This document shows positions 61,735-64,000 of a stretch of DNA of 64,000 nt, piece after piece (the stretch's first letter is position 1; each line of letters begins with the position of its first letter). The stretch comes from Kitasatospora phosalacinea (GTDB taxonomy: Bacteria; Actinomycetota; Actinomycetes; Streptomycetales; Streptomycetaceae): NCBI RefSeq assembly GCF_000716545.1, contig NZ_JNWZ01000018.1, forward strand, positions 33,339 to 97,338, in the 5' to 3' direction. The notes beneath the pieces are model-generated. The model was not told the origin of the DNA, made no database searches, and worked only from the letters and a program-made list of their open reading frames with translations. The position numbers were made by a program, and so were the translations under genes.

Positions 61735-62275
61735 CATTCCGTCCGGACGCCGTCGGCGCCCGCCCAGGACCCAGGACAAGCCGCCCAACAGGTGCGTGCG
61801 GAGAGCGGCTTCGTCGTAGGAGGAGGCGCGGTGGCCCCGCGCCGTGCAGACGACACGGCCGCGCCCCACGGTCGCCCAGGTGCGCCGTGCTCGGATGGGC
61901 GGTGCCCGCCACGACCACCACACCGGCCCGCCCCGGCCGGTGGCCCGCGAAGCGCGCACCGAGCGACTCCCCGCAGTACGGCCACGCGTGCTCCGTACGG
62001 GCCGTCGAGCGCGCGCCCGTGACACCGCCGCCCGCGTCCGCCCAGTACCGCAGGGCCCCCCGACCGGCGGTGGTGAGCACCTCGCCGCTGGTGGACAGGA
62101 ACACCACCGCGCTGAGCCCGATCATCGGCGCTGCGGTGAACACCGACGGATCCTCGCCCACCTCGTCCGCGAAGCCGTGTTCCTCGCCCAGCTCGCGCAT
62201 CGCCGCCACCCCTGCCTCGATGGGATCGGGCCGGCAAGCCGTGGCGCGGGTGCAGACCAGCACGGGCCGTCGCCC
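61735..62275 (-). pseudogene. ThuA-like domain relic
   Basis: The minus strand reads RRPVLVCTRATACRPDPIEA then GVAAMRELGEEHGF, VVFLSTSGEVLTTAGRGAL, TARTEHAWPYCGESLGARFA and AHPSTAHLG, which follows the ThuA fold (VLVFTRTxGFRHxSI, GVAALRELG, VVFLSTTGDVL, HPATAHL). After a deletion and frame change the end TARGHRASSYDEAALRTHLL appears. ThuA domains occur in secreted sugar-related proteins of actinobacteria. No intact start is present. The spacer 61536-61734 shows no gene. Confidence 0.7.
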
Positions 62276-62300
62276 ATAAAGACGGACACGCGGTTGGTCG

Positions 62301-62405
62301 TCACGCGGCGAGCATGAGCTTAGCCGCGTGGTGGCGGCGTTCGTATTCGTTGGGGCTGAGGTGACCGTTGGCGGAGTGGCGGCGGCGGGTGTTGTAGCGG
62401 GTCGG
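62301..62405 (-). mobile_element. IS3-family transposase C-terminal remnant
   Basis: The minus strand encodes TRYNTRRRHSANGHLSPNEY followed by ERRHHAAKLMLAA and a stop, the typical end of an IS3-family integrase core (YNTRRRHSALGHLSPAEYE type). Nothing of the rest of the element is recognisable; the match ends near 62405. Confidence 0.75.
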
Positions 62406-62541
62406 CCATCGGACGCTCGGTCGAGGAACTCGACCCCGTCCACACCGCGCTCGTGACCCTCCGAGGCGCAGGAGTCCAGCTCCTGACGTCAGCTACACCG
62501 CGCTCCCGCTGGCAGGCCATCCGGGGAACCAACCCACCGTC

Positions 62542-62742
62542 ATGACCGAGCCATCCACAGGTATTGGCTATTGCCCGAAGACCGGGGCCGGGGCCGGGGC
62601 CTATACAGTGCCTGCCGGCAAGTGCGGACATCTCGAGTCGTACTCGCTCCATGATGTCTACACCTTCGAGGTGAGCAACAACCCGCCCCCCTACGTCCAG
62701 GGGTACGGCCAAGTCAACCGCCCCGTTGGCTTCTGCTATTGA
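62542..62742 (+). CDS. Small cysteine-containing protein, unknown
   Basis: A 66-residue frame (MTEPSTGIGYCPKTGAGAGA start) with three cysteines and Tyr/Pro-rich segments (HDVYTFEVSNNPPPYVQGYG). No signal peptide or family is recognised, and composition is less GC-rich. Its present last residue (Tyr) and TGA stop come from the IS630 insertion. Joining the flanks restores a TAA stop one codon earlier. Confidence 0.4.
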   Translation: MTEPSTGIGYCPKTGAGAGAYTVPAGKCGHLESYSLHDVYTFEVSNNPPPYVQGYGQVNRPVGFCY

Positions 62743-63848
62743 CCCGAAACGGTAAGGATCCGGGCTCGTTGATCCGGGCGTGACGGATCTGGTGGGGGAC
62801 GCGCGGAGCCTGTCGCCGAAGGCTCAGGAAGCTCTGCGGATGCGGGCGGTTGCGGCGCTTCGGGCGGGCCGGGATCGGCGCGAGGTGGCAGAACTGCTCG
62901 GCGTCACTGTGGAGTCGGTGACCGACTGGTGGGCCGCCTGGCAGGCCGGCGGCCGGGAGGCGTTGGTGTCCAAGAGCCGCGGTCGGCGGGTGGGCGAGCA
63001 CCAGGTGCTCGATCCGGACCGGCAGCAGTGCGTCCGGCAGGCCCTGATCGACCACCGCCCCGAAGACCTGGGCCTGGGCGGGCAGTTGTGGACCCGCGCG
63101 ATCGTCGGCGACCTCATCGCCCTGCTGTATCGGGTGCGACTGACCGAGCAGGGCGTGGGCAAGTACCTCAAGCGCTGGGGGCTGTCGTTCCAGCGCCCGG
63201 ACAAGCGCGCGATCGAGCAGGACCCGGAGACGGTCCGCGCCTGGCGCGAGGAGAGGTGGCCCACGATCCGCGCGAAGGCCCGGGAAGAAGGCGCCGAAGT
63301 GCTGTTCGCCGACCAGACCGGCGTCCGCTCCGACCAGGTGTCCGGCCGAACCTGGGCACCGCGCGGCCAGGCACCGACCATGCGGCGCACGGGCAACCGC
63401 TTCTCGGTCAACGCGATGTCCGCGATCAGCCCGCGGGGCCGGATGTGGTTCACCGTTTACCGGGGATCGTTCACGGCCGAGGTGTTCTGCGACTTCCTCG
63501 ACCGCCTGAACAGGCAGTTCGACCGCCCGGTCCACCTCGTCGTCGACCGGCACTCCGTCCACCGCGGCAAGAAGGTCCGCACCTGGATCGCCGACCATCC
63601 CGGCCGCATCACCCTGCACCTGCCGCCTGCGTACGCGCCCGAGACCAACCCGGACGAGCTGGTCAACGCCGACCTGAAACGGACCCTGCTACCGGCCTCC
63701 CGAGCCCGCAACGCCGACCAGCTCGCCGACGAGGTCCGCCGCTTCTTCCGCCGCCGTCAAAAGCAGCCGCACATCGTCCGCGGCTACTTCCAGGGCCCGC
63801 ATGTCCGCTACATCACCGAGGCGCCGGAAATTTAGCGTTTCGGATCAA
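62739..63848 (+). mobile_element. Complete IS630-family insertion sequence
   Basis: An 1110-bp element with imperfect terminal inverted repeats: left TTGACCCGAAACGGTAAG (62739-62756), right complement TTGATCCGAAACGCTAAA (63831-63848), 15 of 18 identical. It is flanked by TA at 62737-62738 and 63849-63850, the TA target duplication expected for IS630/Tc1-mariner elements. One transposase gene fills it. Ends and gene look intact, so it may be active. Confidence 0.92.
62780..63835 (+). CDS. IS630-family transposase
   Basis: A 351-residue transposase. The N-terminal HTH reads RDRREVAELLGVTVESVTDW, followed by a winged-helix segment (LIALLYRVRLTEQGVGKYLK) and the DDE catalytic domain: FADQTGVRSD (first Asp), HLVVDRHSVHRGKKV (second Asp), and YAPETNPDELVNADLK (Glu). 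The GTG start is used. The stop lies inside the right terminal repeat. No frameshift is seen, in contrast to many IS630 elements with split genes. Confidence 0.94.
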   Translation: MTDLVGDARSLSPKAQEALRMRAVAALRAGRDRREVAELLGVTVESVTDWWAAWQAGGREALVSKSRGRRVGEHQVLDPDRQQCVRQALIDHRPEDLGLGGQLWTRAIVGDLIALLYRVRLTEQGVGKYLKRWGLSFQRPDKRAIEQDPETVRAWREERWPTIRAKAREEGAEVLFADQTGVRSDQVSGRTWAPRGQAPTMRRTGNRFSVNAMSAISPRGRMWFTVYRGSFTAEVFCDFLDRLNRQFDRPVHLVVDRHSVHRGKKVRTWIADHPGRITLHLPPAYAPETNPDELVNADLKRTLLPASRARNADQLADEVRRFFRRRQKQPHIVRGYFQGPHVRYITEAPEI

Positions 63849-63859
63849 TAATGCCGGTC

Positions 63860-64000
63860 ATGGCAGATCGCAGTCCGGTTCCCCGGATCATCACCTCGGC
63901 AGCGCGGGAGTCCCTGAAGCCGCTCGGCCTGGCCCAGCGTGGGCGGTCGCGGCTGTGGGTTGATGATCACGGGTGGTGGCTGGGGGTCGTGGAGTTCACC
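63860..64000 (+). CDS. Hypothetical protein, DUF4304-like, 3'-truncated by window edge
   Basis: From ATG 63860 (or 63851) the frame stays open to the end of the window: MADRSPVPRIITSAARESLK, PLGLAQRGRSRLWVDDHGWW, LGVVEFT. The pattern LKPLGxxRxGRSRLW..D.GWWL.VVEF resembles the N-terminus of DUF4304-type proteins of unknown function. It lies 10 bp beyond the IS630 element, whose insertion separated it from the small gene upstream. Confidence 0.6.
   Translation, partial: MADRSPVPRIITSAARESLKPLGLAQRGRSRLWVDDHGWWLGVVEFT

Noticed and set aside
59460..62237. Long minus-strand open frame opposite the mannanase
   Set aside because: Antisense of the GH26 gene; its only protein-like part is the ThuA relic, which lies in another frame beyond the mannanase.

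Overview
The window reads as chromosome of a streptomycete (Streptomyces or Kitasatospora): very high GC, codons ending in G/C, GTG and TTG starts, many GTGA/ATGA overlaps, SpoIIE/STAS/HATPase partner-switching genes, CebR-type operators, and a GriC/GriD-type aryl carboxylate reductase. No rRNA, tRNA or CRISPR array was recognised.

Region 1 (1-15066) is a compact, co-directional biosynthetic gene cluster that continues beyond the left edge. It holds a chorismate-aminating synthase (two subunits), an aromatic carboxylic acid reductase pair (LuxE/LuxC-like), an SDR, a dedicated type I-beta DAHP synthase, a ThiO-like FAD oxidase, a MATE exporter, a KAS III-like enzyme with altered catalytic residues, an alpha/beta hydrolase, a free-standing ACP, an asparagine-synthase-type amidotransferase, a luciferase-like monooxygenase with its flavin reductase, and a TauE/SafE permease. 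The inferred theme is an aminobenzoate made from chorismate, reduced to an aldehyde, and joined to an ACP-borne amidated acyl unit. I cannot match it to a characterised product.

Region 2 (15-32 kb) is mostly stress signalling and small metabolism: STAS proteins, MEDS-domain proteins, a GAF-PP2C phosphatase, two MarR regulators, a LysR regulator divergent from an inositol-phosphatase/F420-reductase pair, a cyclopropane fatty acid synthase, an MFS exporter, a PAP2 phosphatase and small hypotheticals. It contains a scar where two PP2C phosphatase 3' ends meet head-on (15520-16294).

Region 3 (32-43.5 kb) is ion homeostasis. A minus-strand operon (CPA antiporter, CBS protein, SLC13-type permease) is preceded by a structured leader. 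A plus-strand kdp operon encodes two tiny membrane peptides, KdpA, KdpB, KdpC and KdpD. The response regulator kdpE is a wreck.

Region 4 (43.5-51.7 kb) resembles a miniature mycobacterial DosR dormancy regulon: an Rv1733c-like protein, a DosS-like GAF kinase, an Acg-type nitroreductase with a SHOCT peptide, a DosR/NarL-type regulator, a universal stress protein and a flavodoxin. A palindrome of the form GGNCCGNNCGGNCC recurs 70-80 bp ahead of four of the start codons. Relics of an alcohol dehydrogenase, an amino-acid permease and a GH65 phosphorylase lie between these genes.

Region 5 (51.7-64 kb) carries a DHA2 drug exporter, an unknown three-helix membrane protein of lower GC, then an eroded accessory zone. 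That zone has degenerate genes, a ricin-lectin hydrolase with a premature stop, a CebR-box-controlled secreted GH26 mannanase, a ThuA relic, IS remnants, and a complete IS630-family element inserted exactly in a TAA stop codon.
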